Source of the DNA: Acetobacteraceae bacterium
GTDB lineage: Bacteria; Pseudomonadota; Alphaproteobacteria; Acetobacterales; Acetobacteraceae
Reading direction: 5' to 3'
Assembly: GCA_003133265.1 (NCBI GenBank)
Contig: PKWQ01000318.1
Coordinates: forward strand, 2,654-9,363
DNA length: 6,710 nucleotides
Shown: positions 5,883-6,710 of the stretch, one piece after another
Position numbering within the stretch: position 1 is the first letter of the stretch
Layout of the letters: each line of letters opens with the position of its first letter
Notes under the pieces: generated by a model
Databases searched by the model: none
What the model was told of the DNA's origin: nothing
What the model saw: only the letters and a program-made list of their open reading frames with translations
Position numbers and translations under genes: made by a program

Positions 5883-6170
5883 TCAGAACGCCGCCGGGTC
5901 GCCGCTTTTCCCGTAGCGATTCAGCGCGCGCGCGCACAATTGCAGCGCCACCGCGGCGGCCAGCCACACATGCCAGTGGGAGAAAATGCCGGAGGAAATG
6001 GCGAAACTATTGGCCCAGTTGAGGTCGGCGGCAATGGACCAAATGGCCAGCACGGCCGCGGCCAGCGCCGATGGCGGCAGAAGCGCGGCCAGGACCAGCG
6101 CCATCCGTCTGTTTTTTTGGCGCTTCCTGCCCAGCTTGTGACCTTTAGCGAAACGGATCCGAACCACCAT
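5883..6170 (-). CDS. Small basic membrane protein, unknown function
   Basis: I do not recognise a family for this 95-residue protein. It has a very basic N-terminus (residues 4-22, rich in Arg and Lys), a hydrophobic segment at about 24-48, a short polar loop (NWANSFAISSG), and a second hydrophobic segment at about 63-82. It ends in a short polar tail (RYGKSGDPAAF). By the positive-inside rule both ends should be cytoplasmic, with the loop outside. The start at 6170-6168 is followed at once by a GTG, and no clear ribosome-binding site is visible, so the exact start is uncertain. It lies 24 bp upstream of the rhomboid gene on the same strand, so a link to the protease (partner or substrate) is possible but rests only on adjacency. 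I consider it real because of the operon-like spacing and the coherent two-helix layout. Confidence 0.65.
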   Translation of the reverse strand: MVVRIRFAKGHKLGRKRQKNRRMALVLAALLPPSALAAAVLAIWSIAADLNWANSFAISSGIFSHWHVWLAAAVALQLCARALNRYGKSGDPAAF

Positions 6171-6236
6171 GGCGATGTGAATACCAATTTACCAGTTTTT
6201 GCGATAGATTAAACATTCGGTACTAGCGAGGCACTT
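6171..6236. promoter_or_regulatory. Divergent intergenic region with likely promoters in both directions
   Basis: This 66-bp gap separates the minus-strand membrane-protein/rhomboid pair from the plus-strand oxidoreductase. It is visibly richer in A and T (about 6181-6216) than the coding DNA around it, as expected for promoters. A TAGATT at 6205-6210 is a weak -10 candidate for the plus strand, but no matching -35 element stands out. GAGG at 6228-6231 is the ribosome-binding site of the oxidoreductase. Confidence 0.4.
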
Positions 6237-6710
6237 ATGCATAAATTCAAAACCGCGTTGTTCGGAACCGGCTTCGTCGGCCGGGTTCATCTGGAAGCAA
6301 TTCGCCGGCTCGGCTACGTCGAGCTTTACGCCATCGGCGAGCCACAAATCGAGAAAGCCAATCAGCTCGCCGCCGAATTCGGCGTCGCGCATACTGAGGC
6401 GGACTATCACCGCATCCTGGAAGATCCGGCCGTCGACGCCGTTCACATCTGCACGCCCAACGCCCTGCATTTCTCCATGGCGAAGGACGCGCTTCTCGCC
6501 GGCAAGCACGTCATTTGCGAAAAACCCCTGGCCACCAGCATCGCCGAGGCCCAGGAATTGGTCGCCATCGCCAAAGAGAAGAAACTGCGCAACTGCACCT
6601 CCCATAACCTGCGCTTCTACCCCATGGTGCAGCACATGCGCCGCATGGTGGAATCGGGCGACCTGGGCGACATCAGGGTCCTCCAGGGCACCTATTCGCA
6701 GGACTGGCTG
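6237..6710 (+). CDS. Gfo/Idh/MocA family NAD(P)-dependent oxidoreductase, partial at the window edge
   Basis: The first 158 residues of a sugar-type dehydrogenase, found by direct translation; the frame runs open off the end of the window. The N-terminal Rossmann fold begins at once with GTGFVGRVH at 10-18 (GxGxxG nucleotide loop) preceded by a hydrophobic strand. VDAVHICTPNALHF at 66-79 is the typical strand and loop against the cofactor. CEKPLA at 94-99 carries the conserved EKP lysine (Lys96) of the family active site. SHNLRFYPM at 122-130 and GTYSQDWL at 151-158 begin the C-terminal substrate domain. GAGG with a 5-base spacer supports the ATG at 6237-6239. Members oxidise or reduce sugars, inositols and related polyols; the actual substrate cannot be told from this part. 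It diverges from the rhomboid pair and has no visible link to the acyl-CoA operon. Confidence 0.93.
   Translation, partial: MHKFKTALFGTGFVGRVHLEAIRRLGYVELYAIGEPQIEKANQLAAEFGVAHTEADYHRILEDPAVDAVHICTPNALHFSMAKDALLAGKHVICEKPLATSIAEAQELVAIAKEKKLRNCTSHNLRFYPMVQHMRRMVESGDLGDIRVLQGTYSQDWL

Noticed and set aside
5067..6212. A 381-codon open frame on the plus strand
   Set aside because: It is opposite the rhomboid and small membrane-protein genes. Its composition is dominated by Gln, His, Arg and Ala without domain signatures.
6199..6226. TTGCGA and TACTAG with a 16-base spacer as a promoter for the oxidoreductase
   Set aside because: Each hexamer matches consensus at only 4 of 6 positions, and transcription would start within or past the GAGG ribosome-binding site.
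6189..6635. A 148-codon frame on the minus strand
   Set aside because: It is the antisense shadow of the Gfo/Idh/MocA oxidoreductase, whose GxGxxG and EKP motifs are unmistakable on the plus strand.

Overview
The window is GC-rich bacterial DNA, densely coding, and it reads as two blocks that meet inside one gene. The right block (from about 4,380 to the end) looks like Acidobacteriota, probably the Solibacter/Bryobacter side. It carries the N-terminal part of a secreted VWFA-related protein of the kind that is abundant in that phylum, a rhomboid protease with a long basic tail, a small basic membrane protein, and a divergent Gfo/Idh/MocA oxidoreductase cut by the window edge. The left block (1 to about 4,380) is a tight acyl-CoA catabolic operon, which could come from many soil or marine lineages. 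No RNA gene, CRISPR array, insertion sequence or transposase was seen.

Layout. All genes except the last are on the minus strand, so the left operon is read from right to left. The order is: C-terminal acyl-CoA dehydrogenase segment (within 3978-4970), CaiC-like acyl-CoA ligase (2389-3978), a MaoC N-terminal-type hot-dog subunit (1871-2356), a MaoC catalytic-type hot-dog subunit (1408-1863), then ThDP-dependent dehydrogenase E1 alpha (440-1411) and E1 beta (447 to beyond base 1). Junctions are typical of translational coupling: TGATG, a 32-bp gap, a 7-bp gap, ATGA, and an 8-bp overlap. Several starts have good Shine-Dalgarno sites. A plausible scheme is CoA activation, alpha/beta-desaturation and hydration of an organic acid, with the E1 pair acting on a 2-oxo acid or acyloin-like intermediate. 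The substrate cannot be read from the sequence.

The central anomaly is the gene at 3978-4970. Residues 1 to about 190 are a signal peptide and the first part of a VWFA-related domain. From about residue 197 to the end it is the C-terminal helical domain of an acyl-CoA dehydrogenase. The switch is in frame near 4367-4403, with no stop or frameshift. Both partners are incomplete, and one is exported while the other belongs in the cytoplasm. The likeliest explanations are a chimeric (metagenomic) assembly or a recombination scar; a working fusion protein is much less likely. Everything said about the operon and its host depends on resolving this joint.

Right of the joint, the rhomboid gene and the small membrane protein gene are 24 bp apart and probably co-transcribed. 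The oxidoreductase diverges from them across a 66-bp AT-richer gap.
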